From Ciona savignyi (taxonomy: Eukaryota > Chordata > Ascidiacea > Phlebobranchia > Cionidae), in contig CH002966.1 of the NCBI GenBank assembly GCA_000149265.1, positions 60,943-124,942 on the forward strand: a stretch of DNA of 64,000 nucleotides. The letters run 5' to 3'. The notes beneath the pieces are model-generated. The model saw nothing but the letters and a program-made list of their open reading frames with translations. It had not been told where the DNA came from and did not search any database. The translations under genes and the position numbers were made by a program. How positions within the stretch are numbered: position 1 is the stretch's first letter; each line of letters begins with the position of its first letter. Of this stretch, positions 10,801-20,652 are shown piece by piece.

Positions 10801-11723
10801 AGTTGGTTGTGTCCGTGTGCAAGACACTTCATACATTGCCTTAACACAATCGATTGATGGGTTCCATCAAATGGAAGGAACATGTGAATATACTTAACAC
10901 ACTGCAATAGCTCTGGTAGCCCAATAGTGGGCGCGAGGTGATCTGGTGATTGCTTGTTTAGTTTTACCATGCACAACTATGTACATAACTCAAAGAATTA
11001 TATTTAATATACCATGCTGCAATCCATTGGGTAATCCAAATGTGGGTCTGTGGTATTCAGAGAAATACCAGTGTTTAGTTTTGTTTGGTTTATTTTATCC
11101 CTCTATCACATTTAAGAAGAATGGCAATGGCACAACTATTTCAAGTATAGGAAGCAGCAAAAAACGAGAGAAACTACAGTGGTTAAAACACTATAGTAAA
11201 TACACACAGAATAATGAAGAAAAAGATGACGTGTCCGTAAAACCTTGCATGAAACAAAATAGGGGATATTCATGTTTTTCCTCCGTGAGAGGGAAAACCA
11301 AGGGGGGTTAACATTCGGGGCAATTGTCAGATTTCACCTCGCGCCCACCAACGGGTTACAGGGGTTCGTAGCTATTGCTGTGTGTTGTGTACAATTTAAA
11401 AAAAACTCATCAATCCGCTGGGTTCGGGCATTGGCTGTTAAGTGCCTTTCCCAAGGACACAATCGACTCGCTAGCGACCAGTTTCGAAACTGCAACCCTT
11501 TGGCTGAAAGGCGATGCACTAACCACCAGACTAACATGTCGGTTAATAGAAGCGGCCATCGCGTTTTCCTAACCAGATAAAACAGAAACATCCAACCCTA
11601 ACGGTCTTGTTTGTTATTTCAACAGGTGTCGACTGGAATATGAGCCTAATTGCTTTAGCTGGCCAAATGGTGTTAGGCTACGGTCTTTTAATGGTCACTT
11701 TCTGTGCAACTTTACCTTTGTAG
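7847..11723 (+). CDS. Small two-helix membrane protein, probably mitochondrial (unrecognised)
   Basis: Four exons join with matching phases: 7847-7903, 9341-9446, 9955-10059 and 11626-11723, giving 121 residues. The N-terminus (MNVCRVISRCSGLAKQSTI, then RNLSR and QRRLL) is basic, hydroxylated and free of acidic residues, as in a mitochondrial targeting sequence. A KPYR motif precedes two hydrophobic segments, around residues 62-79 (VPAFGLFCLTSIATAKVF) and 94-120, joined by a short acidic loop (QYDEEIAKALGVDWN). The protein ends LPL. I do not recognise the family. Introns 1 and 3 hold SINEs and MITEs. A polyadenylation signal AATAAA lies at 11803-11808, about 80 bp after the stop. Gene structure is well supported; location in the mitochondrial inner membrane is inference. 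Confidence 0.72.
7963..8590 (-). repeat. SINE-A copy split by a DNA transposon
   Basis: The 3' part is at 7963-8049 and the tRNA-like part at 8430-8590, both in reverse orientation. Between them is the 380-bp element at 8050-8429. Joining the two parts across the duplicated TTAATTTA restores the usual SINE order. Confidence 0.8.
8050..8429. mobile_element. MITE with CCAGTATGGAAAGTAC ends, 8-bp TSD
   Basis: Inverted ends CCAGTATGGAAAGTAC and CCCGTATAGAAAGTAC. The target duplication TTAATTTA is at 8042-8049 and 8430-8437. Subterminal 'gcacactcgag' blocks and repeated 'gtgtgcac' half sites recur. An 8-bp duplication points to hAT or a related superfamily; no transposase is coded. A second, truncated relative in inverse order runs about 8585-8876 and ends with the same terminus. 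Confidence 0.87.
8585..8876. mobile_element. Truncated relative of the 8050-8429 MITE
   Basis: The right end reads, inverted, CCAGTATGGAAAGTACG with the same 'tgcagctgacg' and 'aaactcgag' neighbours. The left part carries the 'gcacacttcaagtgtgca' palindrome also seen at 8320-8345. Its left terminus is missing. Confidence 0.65.
9030..9146 (-). repeat. SINE-A, decayed fragment
   Basis: The 'gctattgcagtatgttatatatga' and 'ggttcaggcaatatttactaagtgcattgtccaagg' blocks (each shortened here in reading) match the reverse SINE body. Confidence 0.6.
10181..10668. mobile_element. pogo/Tigger-like MITE, 488 bp, TA target site
   Basis: Terminal inverted repeats CAGTGGAACCCCGCTT and CTGTGGAACCCCGCTT lie between TA dinucleotides (10179-10180, 10669-10670), as expected for the IS630/Tc1/pogo group. 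Repeated 'gaccacc'/'ggtggtcgtgtta' blocks form the subterminal parts. It sits in intron 3 of the small membrane-protein gene. No transposase remains. Confidence 0.88.
10758..10975 (+). repeat. SINE-A copy, 5' truncated
   Basis: Starts near the 'aactgatcgctagttagttgg' block and runs through 'gggcgcgaggtgatctgg'; the 3' end is lost. Confidence 0.75.
11262..11545 (-). repeat. SINE-A copy
   Basis: Reverse copy from 'ggatattcatgtttttcc' to the tRNA-like head 'ctaaccaccagactaacatg'. It lies directly before the last exon of the small membrane-protein gene. Confidence 0.82.
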
Positions 11724-11802
11724 AAGAAAAACCTTCCAAAAAGTTCATCAGTTTCTAATGTTAAATTTTTTTGAGAAGAAGTGCTTAGTTAAATTATGTG
11801 AT

Positions 11803-11808
11803 AATAAA
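11803..11808 (+). terminator. Polyadenylation signal of the small membrane-protein gene
   Basis: AATAAA some 80 bp downstream of the stop codon at 11721-11723. Confidence 0.5.
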
Positions 11809-11887
11809 ATATTTAAATACGTTGTAATTTTTATTTGGGTTGACATAGTTAGCGAGTCGGACGCGTTTTCGGTTAGAATAGATTCGA

Positions 11888-11987
11888 NNNNNNNNNNNNN
11901 NNNNNNNNNNNNNNNNNNNNNNNNNNNNNNNNNNNNNNNNNNNNNNNNNNNNNNNNNNNNNNNNNNNNNNNNNNNNNNNNNNNNNNN
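11888..11987. other. Assembly gap, 100 N
   Basis: A run of exactly 100 N, the usual placeholder for a gap of unknown size. Nothing can be inferred on continuity between the gene on its left and the SINE region on its right. Confidence 0.99.
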
Positions 11988-12516
11988 TCAAATAACTAAA
12001 CCACAGTAGTTAAAATTGTCAGTAAAAAATGTTCGTTACATTTGAATTGTGGAATTATTTCGGATATACCTTTGACGGGTTACTGGAGTGATTTTAGTGT
12101 TTTGTATATATGGTTGATAAGTTGCTTGAGTTTTAGTTTAGCCCAATAATCGTGGGTTAAGTTACTTGACAAAGCAGTGTAACAGTTATAAACATTTATT
12201 ATTCCAATTTTATTTATTATTTTTTTACGTACAGTTTGTCGGAAACTTCTAAATATACCTATAAAGTAAATTGATTGGATTGTAGACGTGTTTTAATGAC
12301 TATCGTTTTGCCGTCCCTTTACCGTTTTTAAAATAAACTAAATTAAGCAGCTGCTGAATCGATATGTTCTATACCGGGCCGACAGGTTTGAACTGTCACG
12401 TAAAAAATCGTTAGGTCGAAACGATTTATAAGATATATATCATGCATAGGGTCACTGGTGACCGAATCAAGATTTTGCAACCTGATAATCTTTCTTTCTG
12501 TATTAGGTTGTTCTTT

Positions 12517-12772
12517 GTCGGACCGGTTAGTCTAGTGGTTTAGTTCGACGACTTTCAACCGAAGGGTTTGTGTCCTTGGGCAAGTCACTTAACAAACATT
12601 GCCTGAACCCAGCGGATTAAAGGGTTCTACCAAATGGAAGGAACGTGTGAATTATACACAACACACTGCAATAGCTCCGTCAAACCGACGGTGGGCGCGA
12701 GGTGATCTGACGATTCCCCGTGTGTTAATCCCCTTGGTTTTTCCATTCACGGGGATAAATATGAATATTCTA
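12517..12772 (+). repeat. SINE-A copy, nearly complete
   Basis: Head 'gaccggttagtctagtgg' through 'ggataaatatgaatattctatcc'; the tRNA-like box B region is slightly deleted. Confidence 0.85.
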
Positions 12773-13034
12773 TCCTTCCTGTGTTTGTCGCTTTTTGCTG
12801 TTTTATGTTAATAAATATATCACATAATCAGTGTCAACTTTGTTGCCATAACTAAGAAGCTAAAAAAAGAAAAAAAAGTAAGTCTGACATCGAGGTAATA
12901 ATTAACCAAAAGTAGCCAGCTGTCGCGTTGGTCATTTCAGAAATATACCGGTAAGCTATCATAAGCTTATGGATGAATTCACTGATTTTCTGGGTAGCCC
13001 GAGGTAATTTCTCCATAGTAGCGAGAACAAAATA

Positions 13035-13245
13035 GGCAATTTAAGTTGTACAGATTCAGTTGTAAGGATTGGCCTTCAGGTGTTCGGCTGTAAGAAGATC
13101 AGTAGTGGTGGATGTTTGGTTGTAAAATGGTTCAGATCGTTGTACTGGTTCAATTGTAAAGATAGGGATTCAGTTAAAATTTGTTTGGTTGTACCGGTTC
13201 AATTGTAAGGTGTGTAGTAGTAAGGAATCAGTTGTAATGGGATTA
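13035..13245. repeat. Degenerate GTTGTAAGG-type tandem repeat
   Basis: Short units around 'ggttcaattgtaagg' recur with irregular 20-40 bp spacing. No gene is seen from 12775 to 13785. Confidence 0.45.
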
Positions 13246-13785
13246 AGTTTACTACAAATTAGCTATTTTATTCGTATGTACAAATTTAAATCCATTCTGA
13301 ACAAGGTTTCTAACAAATTGCTAAATAAGCGTGGCTGAACGCGTTAAACTTGTGGTCATCGAAGCGTTAACTTGTGATCATTGAAGCGCTAAAAATTGCT
13401 TATTCCCCGTAAAGCGGCTGAAGTTTACAAAGGGTGCAGCAGCTCTAATGCTTCCTGTCACGTAATGTGTGATTGTTTCGTGACGTTTAATATAGAACGC
13501 CTAAAGCTTGACTAAGAGAACAACAGAACACACAGACCTAGCAGAGAATAATAGTTATTAATCTGAACGCGCGGCGTTAATTAGTTTAACTATGTGTTTT
13601 ACTGTATCTGTATTTAATTAAGAAGAAAAGAACCACCCGTTTATAATTTTAATTTTGGATTGCAAGAGCCATAAATGAGTAGAGGTAGCAGCAAAAGAAC
13701 CTACGGACAATCCTAAAATTTTATTTCAGTCTAGAAAAACTATTTTATAATCGACAAAAATGTTTTTAAATCGACAAAAATATTT

Positions 13786-13984
13786 TCAAATCGACAAAAC
13801 TATTTCGCCGATCGGAAAATCTTTTTTTGCAGCCAATCAGCTAATTCTTTGCAAATCGACAAAACTATTTCGCCGATCCGCAAATCCTTTTTTCCGGCCA
13901 ATCGGCAAAATTCTTTTGCAAATCGGCAAAACTTTTTCGCCGACCACAAATATTTTTTTTACAGCCAATCGGCAAAACTCTTTT
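13786..13984. repeat. Three tandem units of about 66 bp
   Basis: Units start near 13786, 13852 and 13919 with 'caaatcgacaaaactatttcg', then a variable poly-T part, then 'ccaatcggcaaaattcttt'. The array is immediately followed by a perfect hairpin. The long open frames across it on both strands come from the repeat and are not genes. Confidence 0.8.
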
Positions 13985-14016
13985 GCAAATCGGCATTGTT
14001 TTGCCGATTTGCAAAA
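13981..14016. repeat. Perfect 14-bp hairpin at the array end
   Basis: TTTTGCAAATCGGC and its exact complement flank the 8-base loop attgtttt. The arms are the same sequence that begins and ends the 66-bp units, so the hairpin is where the array meets an inverted half unit, as in foldback elements. Confidence 0.8.
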
Positions 14017-14389
14017 TAAGAAAAAGGGACAACGAAAAGGGCACAACGGAATTGAGAGGCCTTATCTTCAATCCTATAAAAGGAGCGGTTTTCTGGAACG
14101 GATTGGGATTGAATTTAGGCTTAAGAAGTTTGCGAACTTGTAAAACTTTAGTTTTCAGATCTTTGACTTATAAACACAACTTCTGCCAGGTATTATAGTA
14201 ATTTAGCAAGCCTAGTGTGTCTAATATTAGGTTACCATCACAAACAGTCTTAAATCAAAAGTTGTAGGACTAATTCAAAACTATTATAATCCAGGACAAT
14301 ACATAAATCATTCACTAACATTCCACTAGAGGCTAACCTACTACATTAACATCAGCAGTCAGATCCAAGTACATTCTTTTTTTTTTCTT

Positions 14390-14480
14390 TTTTATCAAGC
14401 CAAGTTTCGAGCCCATGATGGGCTCGTCACTGGGACCGTTTTTTTATAAGAGTCGATATATGTATCGAAAAACAAAAAAA
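14390..14480 (-). repeat. SINE-B (second tRNA-like SINE), reverse
   Basis: SINE-B reads, in its own sense, 'cgtgtggccaaatggttaacgcgaccgatacat' (box A), a 'tacaaaaaacggtcct' middle, then 'gacgagcccatcatgggttcgaaacttagctcgg' (box B) and an A-rich tail. Only the second half is intact here. Confidence 0.7.
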
Positions 14481-14828
14481 TACCGTCATGTAAACGCGAC
14501 ACTTAACGGATTAGATTTGAAACTTGTGTGACGTCATTGAAAATCCGTTAGGTTTTTAATCCGATCCGTTTAAGCTTGCATCATATAAACAGTCTTAATG
14601 TTAATGCCGAGTTTCGGCGGCCACTGATGTGTGTTAAAATACCATTACACATTCTTATATATGGTACTTGGTGTTAAAATACCGCGGCGACTGGTTTTAA
14701 AATACCATTTCCATGGTTATATATACAATACTTACTTTATTTTGCAGAAAACGTCTGAACGCCGGCGCAAGGGCGCTATAGGAAATAGACTACGTGACGT
14801 TGTGGTATTTTAAGGTCTGTAAGCAAGC

Positions 14829-17800
14829 ATGCAGCATGAAAACATCAAACCTGTTCAGGACTGCATCGAAACGAAGCAATGTCAAGAAATTTGGTACATA
14901 TGTACAGGTAGCTTGTAGTTTTCTGCATTATTAGTGCGTTACTAGAGACTGGATAAGTGTTATGGTACACTGGACAGCATATGCAAGGTCCAGTACACAC
15001 ACACGTGCACGCTGGCGGATGGAATTTTATTGCTAAGTTTCAAACACATAATGGGCTTGTCATTAAGACCCGTTTTTATACTGGAGCGGTATATCAATTG
15101 ATCGCGTGAACAATTCGATTATACACCCGTTCGGTGACAGACAAAGGATTGTTGGTTGTTTCTTATAAACTGGCGAAACAAAGGTTTCGATGTCTGCATA
15201 CAACAACGCGTATTCGCGTTTACGTGTGTAGACTTCTTGTCATAAAACATTATACAATAGGATATTGCATTCTTAGGATAGGATATTCAGGTTTATCCCC
15301 GTGAATGGGAAAACGCATGGGGCGTTAACGAACCGATAATCGTCAGATTTCTTCACGACCACCTGTCGGGTTACCGGAGCTATATTGCACTATGTTGTGT
15401 ATGATTGGGACCTTACTTTAATTTGGTGAAATCTATCATTTCACTGGTTTCGAACATTTAACCCTTCGGCCAATATGTGATAAACGGACTGATGCCATTT
15501 CTTGTCTTAATCCGACCGATTAGCCTGGTGGGTTAGTGCGTCGCTTTTCAGCAGAAGGGTTAAAACCTCAAAACTGATCGCTAGCTGGTCGGTTGAATCC
15601 CTGAGCAAGTCACTGAACTATCATTGTCGGAACCCTTAGGATAATTAAGTTCTACCAAATAAAAGGAACGTGATAATCATACACAACACACTACCATAGT
15701 TTCGTTAACCCGACGTTGGGCGAAAGGTAATCTGACGATTGTGCGGGTTATAACGACCTTGCGTTTTTTCATTAATGGATGTAAACAGTAATGTATTTTC
15801 CTATCCTTTTATACAACACGTCTCAAAGCGCCGTTGCGTTTCCTTTAATATGACGATATGTGGGTCTATAACCACTTTGTAAAAAAAACGATTAAAACAA
15901 ATCAAAATCTTTATTTAAACAGGCATGTGCTCTCAGTGGAACGGAATGGGAAAATCGTTACTTGGGATACCTTTATTTTACCAAGCCATAGACAAGTGCG
16001 CCGCGTCCTTGCTGAAATACGACTTCAACTTGAAGGACATAATTGTGAATCCCGACTCCACGACTCTTGAAAGCATCACTAATGCAATGGTTGGGATAAC
16101 CGCAATTCAGGTACGAATTTGTCGAACATGAAATATGTTGAACTCAATAGAAACCGAAAGATAGGGGTTGAAAAACAAGCCGGCCTTTCGCTTTTGTCGT
16201 TGAGCAAGGCACAAAAGAGACACCAACTAAAACTAAAGGACCAATGGGCTGAACTTAAGTCAAAAAACGTCTTCATCCTATATAATAACACACTGCAATA
16301 GAACCGGCAACCCGGCGCTTGGCCTGAAGTCATCTGATAATAACCTGTGTGATAACGTAACTTGAGATTTCCCACTCGAATATCTAATCTTACATCTATA
16401 CTGTCGTCACCAAGACTGTTTTTATGTGGAATTGTATGTGAATCGTCGCGCTAACCAATCGGACAATAATCCTAGGGCGGCACTCTTTTAATCTTGCATC
16501 GTTCTAATACTATTTGTGTCATTTAAGGTTGGTCTAATCGACATCTTGACATATCTGGGCATCAAACCGACTGGAATATTCGGGCACTCGATGGGGGAAA
16601 TAGCATGCAGCTACGCAGATGGGTGCCTGACACTGGAGCAAGCGATGGAAGTCGCTTATTTGCAAGGAAGTTGCGTCTTGAAGGAGAAACTTCCAAAAGG
16701 AGCCATGGCCTCAGTTGGTAAGCTCATTAGATAAGAGATTCCATTTTATCTATGCGGGTGCGAGAAGGCGTTTTCACATGTACAGAATTACCTCGACCCC
16801 CATCACATTACTGGAGCTATTACACTGTATTGTGTGTGACTGGTTCGTTCCTATAGTTTAAGTTCAACCCATTAATCATGTGGGTTCAGGAGATGTCCGG
16901 TAAGCGTCTCTCGAGGAACTCAACCGACTGAGCCAGCCTCACGATTAGATGGTTTAGACAAAGTAATATCATTTAGTCAATTAGACTGGCCTTCAACGAC
17001 ACAAATAAAATTAATTTAGCGTAAGAGTAGTGAGTTGCGACATAAAATGTGCCTGGAAGACATGACTTCTTTGACTCGTTCTATTAAGAAGGTAGAAGTA
17101 ATGCAGTCAAAGATTTGCCAGTTGCAATGTTAAGATATGACTCGGTGTTTGACGATATGTTGTGCCCAAAGATTATTAGCCAATTCTGTCCACATGTGCA
17201 TGTGATTCATCTTTGTCGTTTGTCGTATTTTGTATACCAGGTTTAACTTGGCAAGATTGCTTGGAACTTTGTCGAGGAAAGGAAATGGAGCCGGCTTGTC
17301 ATAACTCCGAGAAATCTGTTACAATCGCTGGTCCAGAAAACGAGGTTTTTGAATTGGTGGACAAACTAAAAACGGAAGAGATCTTTGCCAGAGTCGTGGA
17401 GACAAATGGGATTGCGTTTCATTCCAAGGATATGATGTTGGTCTATCCAAGATATTTGGATGAATTAAGAAAAGTATATGTGTTCGATAACATAAACGTT
17501 GGGCAATGCCGTTATATATGTATCAGCCTGACTGATTAGCTTGGTGGTTTTGTGCGTTGGCTTTTAGCAATTGGTTTACATGTTAAAAACTGGTCGCCAG
17601 CTGGTCGGTTGTTTCCTTAAACAAGACACCTAACGGACATCGCCTAAACCTAGTGGGATAATGGGTTCTGCCAAATTGAAGGAACTCCTTAATAATACAC
17701 AACACTCTACAATAACCCGACGGTGGGCGCTAGGTGATCTGACGATTGCCTGTGTGTTTTGCCCATTCATGGAAATAACCTTAAACATTCCATCATATTC

Positions 17801-18581
17801 AACAGGTTATCACAAAACCGAATCGACGATCGGAAAAATGGATTTCAACTTCATCAAATGATATAGCTGAGGGAGACCCAAACTACGATAACGACGTTCA
17901 GCTTTGTTCAGCCGAATATCACGCTAATAATCTTCGATACATCGTGCGCTTTCACGACGCACTAAAAACGATACCAGATGGATCGATTGTCATTGAAGTC
18001 GCCCCAAACGCCGCGTTGCAGGTTGGAAGGTGTTTCGGGTTTTAACACTTTGACTGGCAGAATAAACGATTGCTGCTTGGGGTGGATAAAAATTACATTA
18101 TTTGCCATCCCGGCAATACTAAAAATGGGGGAAAAGACGAAAGCTGCTTAGTAAGATGGGACGGTTATTACAACCCTGTCGCCAAGACTAATCTCTACCC
18201 CAGAACTAACCCTATAGCAGATATCTCATTACACCAACAAATGTCGTAATTTTTATTTTAGTGTTCGTTTTTTAGGGTGCGGTTTTATCAGAATCATACA
18301 CAACGCACTGCATGGTTCCGTTATTCCGACGTGTGTTAACGCCCCTTTTGTTTTCCCATTCATGGAGATAAAAAAACAATTTCTATCCTTTTTATTTAAG
18401 GCTGTAACCTCAAACTAACAATGAATTGCAGCCTATTCTAAAACATGCATTGCCTTCGAATTGCGAACGGGTGGTTCTCACCGATTGCGAAGAGCAAAAT
18501 GGAATCGAGACGCTTTCCAAAGGAATTGACCACCTTCGCCGTCTTGGTATTGACTGCGATATGAAATCAATTTTGCCATAA
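14829..18581 (+). CDS. Stand-alone FASN-type malonyl/acyltransferase (MAT) domain protein
   Basis: Six exons join in phase: 14829-14907, 15923-16110, 16528-16717, 17241-17473, 17806-18021 and 18432-18581, total 351 residues. The product follows animal fatty acid synthase from just before the MAT domain (EIWYICTG-GMCSQWNGMG) to its end (LHVRRLGID-type helix, then stop). The nucleophile motif is GHSMGE in exon 3 and the catalytic His is in GIAFHS of exon 4. The Arg that binds the malonyl carboxylate in FASN (AYWRGQC) is Gln here (AYLQGSC). An in-frame stop nine bases upstream supports the ATG at 14829, unless an upstream exon exists. No ketosynthase exons are visible before it and no dehydratase, reductase or ACP exons after it. 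All six exons are open with normal splice sites, so this looks functional rather than dead. It might supply acyl groups in trans; substrate is unknown. Confidence 0.85.
15035..15130 (-). repeat. SINE-B, reverse, diverged
   Basis: The 'gctaagtttcaaacacataatgggcttgtcattaag' region (shortened) and 'gatcgcgtgaacaattcg' match. It lies in intron 1 of the acyltransferase gene. Confidence 0.65.
15273..15470 (-). repeat. SINE-A, reverse, 5' truncated
   Basis: From 'ggatattcaggtttatcccc' to 'ttcgaacatttaacccttcgg'; faces the next copy tail to tail in intron 1 of the acyltransferase gene. Confidence 0.8.
15512..15810 (+). repeat. SINE-A, full length
   Basis: Complete from 'ccgaccgattagcctggtgg' to the 3' end, with somewhat diverged body. 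Together with the previous copy it makes a large inverted pair in one intron. Confidence 0.82.
16168..16480. repeat. Decayed SINE-A (+) followed by decayed SINE-B (-)
   Basis: SINE-A traces at 16168-16370 ('acacactgcaatagaaccgg', 'gaagtcatctgataata'); SINE-B traces at 16395-16475 ('gtcgcgctaaccaatcgg'). Both lie in intron 2 of the acyltransferase gene. Confidence 0.5.
16746..16965 (-). repeat. SINE-A, reverse, decayed
   Basis: The 'ctggagctattacactgtattgtgtgtga' body and 'cccattaatcatgtgggttcagg' block remain. It lies in intron 3 of the acyltransferase gene. Confidence 0.65.
17525..17795 (+). repeat. SINE-A copy
   Basis: From the head 'gcctgactgattagcttggtgg' to 'cccattcatggaaataacc'; it fills most of intron 4 of the acyltransferase gene and ends about 10 bp before the exon 5 acceptor. 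Confidence 0.78.
18125..18395. repeat. Decayed MITE-M followed by SINE-A 3' fragment
   Basis: 18125-18275 resembles MITE-M (centre 'ccccagaactaaccctat', see 33089). 18280-18392 is the last third of SINE-A. Both are in intron 5 of the acyltransferase gene. Confidence 0.5.
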
Positions 18582-20232
18582 CTGACCTTATCACCCCCAC
18601 GACAAATCTTTAATAGTTGGTAAATTGTTTAGTAAATCTCACCCGTCAATGCAGATTAACGATTCTTGGTTATACATCAAGTAATACGAAACGTAACAAA
18701 GAACTAGCACAAACCAAAAAACAATCGAGCATTTGTTGTTAAAATAATGCATTTTTATTTTCACCAGTCTATTATTTTTATAGACCTTGTATAAAAAAGT
18801 TCCATCAGTCTTATATTACAATATACACTTTATGATAAGTAATGAGGATTATAGCTTCGAATTGTAGTCTGGGTGTAAGCGATTTTTACTCATTTTTGTG
18901 CATTGTTAGGGTTTTTTTGCTGTACAAGAAAAAAAATTAAATTGCGCCATTACGATTTTTCGTCATAATGCGCGATTGTGTAACCAACTTTATTTCCCAA
19001 TTTATACAGCATAAGCTACAATGTATTTTAACTGCTTAAAGCGCATTTTCCTTAAGCGTCTAAATATCAAATTTAACTTTTATGAACTTACATTCAAAAA
19101 AACTTTTTTGTACTTACTTTTAGTCGCCTTTTTATTGATCACGTATGGTCCAATTTTAAACAAAACTTTTAAAATGTGCATTCTGGTGTAAAGGTATAGG
19201 CTATTCCCGTACAGTATACAATTTTATACTCTGAAATGGGTAAATTGAAAAGTAAGGTTAAATGTGGATTATGTGTCAAAAGAAATCTCCTGTGCAATGT
19301 ACAACTTTTGTATTCCACTGAGTACAAGAAACGTTTGGTAAGAGAACTATACGGTGTGATAAGGGGCGAGTAGTTAGCCGGTGGTAGATTATTTTCGGCC
19401 AATTAGCTCATTCAGTAAGAGGGTCACTGGTCTTCAAACAGCTAAAATGTACCGAGACAAAACCTGACGCTTGCTGGTTGGGTATGTCCTTCGGCACGCT
19501 AGTACTTATCTTCAGTGTTTGAAGAATACGGCAATTATAAAGTGAAATAGACAGTATTATTTACATGTTAACGACCAATCGCCTTAAACCCACATCTGGA
19601 TATTACGTGAATAGTAACCCGTTTCCTATAGAAGTTTCACCGGGTTTCATGAGCTCAAATTGTTTACTCTGAAAATAACTCAATTCTAAATTCTGCAGCT
19701 TTTTAGTAGTACCATAAACGTGGATATAAAAACTTTATTCACGAATGCATTACTGAATCATAGTAAGAAATGTTCTAATCATCAGAATCTATTTGTTACT
19801 GAAAAAACACAGTTATGTACCTGAGCCTGAGTCCTGCCTTATACAACTGAATAACACAATTTTTACTTCTTTTCTGTCTAAGAAATCTATAACCTCATTG
19901 TTACTTAACAAATATACCTGTTTTAAGTTTTATGACTTAAACTCTATTACTCACAAAGCCTTATTTAGATTTTTATTATTAAAGCAAACTAGCATCAACA
20001 GTTTTCAACTAGAATATTTAAATTGAAACGTATTTTTAAAGTCGCACAAAATATGTTTAAGCTGTCCTGCAACAGTAATAAAAAAAACAATTAAAATGCT
20101 TAAACTTACCATGCATTTAGGCAGGTGGATAAAAGGCCAAGAAAAATACGGTCAGGTTTAACTGAATGCATATCACAAACATAAATAATTAACAATGCAA
20201 GCAACGACAACCAGTGAGGTTAATAATTCATT

Positions 20233-20652
20233 CTGCCGGTTAGCTTAGGTTAGTGGGTTTTAGTGCCTTGCATTTCAGCCGTAAGGTGGCAGCATCGAAA
20301 CTGTTTGCTCGCTGGTCGGCTGTATCCTTGGGCAAAACAGTACGGTCGTGTGGCCAAATCGTTAACGCGACCGATACATGTACCTACCTATACAAAAAAC
20401 GGTCCTGGTGACGAGCCCATCATGTGCTCGAAACTTAGCTCGGTAAAAAAATCCTTGGGCAAAACACTGCAAAAGTTGTTCTGGCCCAATAGATTCAGGA
20501 GTTCTACTAACACCAATGTGTCGATCATACACATCACATTGCACTGGCTCTTATAACCCGACGGTGGGAGAGGTGAAATGACTATAGCCTGTATGGAAAC
20601 GTTCCTTTCGTTTCCCTATTCACGGGAATAGAACATGAATATGCTATCCAAG
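20233..20652 (+). repeat. SINE-A copy hosting a SINE-B insertion
   Basis: SINE-A 5' part 20233-20339 and 3' part 20452-20652. They are separated by SINE-B at 20340-20451, and the junction sequence TCCTTGGGCAAAACA is duplicated. Confidence 0.88.
20340..20451 (+). mobile_element. SINE-B, full length, with 15-bp TSD
   Basis: A 112-bp copy with box A-like 'gtgtggccaaatcgttaacg', box B-like 'gctcgaaacttagc' and tail 'ggtaaaaaaa'. The target duplication TCCTTGGGCAAAACA is exact at 20325-20339 and 20452-20466. This proves that the unit moves as a retroposon, and that it is younger than this SINE-A copy. Confidence 0.9.

Noticed and set aside
10946-11591. Overlapping frames of 65-121 codons on both strands
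   Set aside because: They run through SINE-A copies and have no splice or homology support.
12517-12772. True tRNA gene in the SINE head
   Set aside because: Box A and B-like parts are there but no cloverleaf can be closed and the unit recurs as a 290-bp SINE.
13760-14143. Long open frame of 127 codons
   Set aside because: It follows the 66-bp tandem repeat; both strands are open for the same reason.
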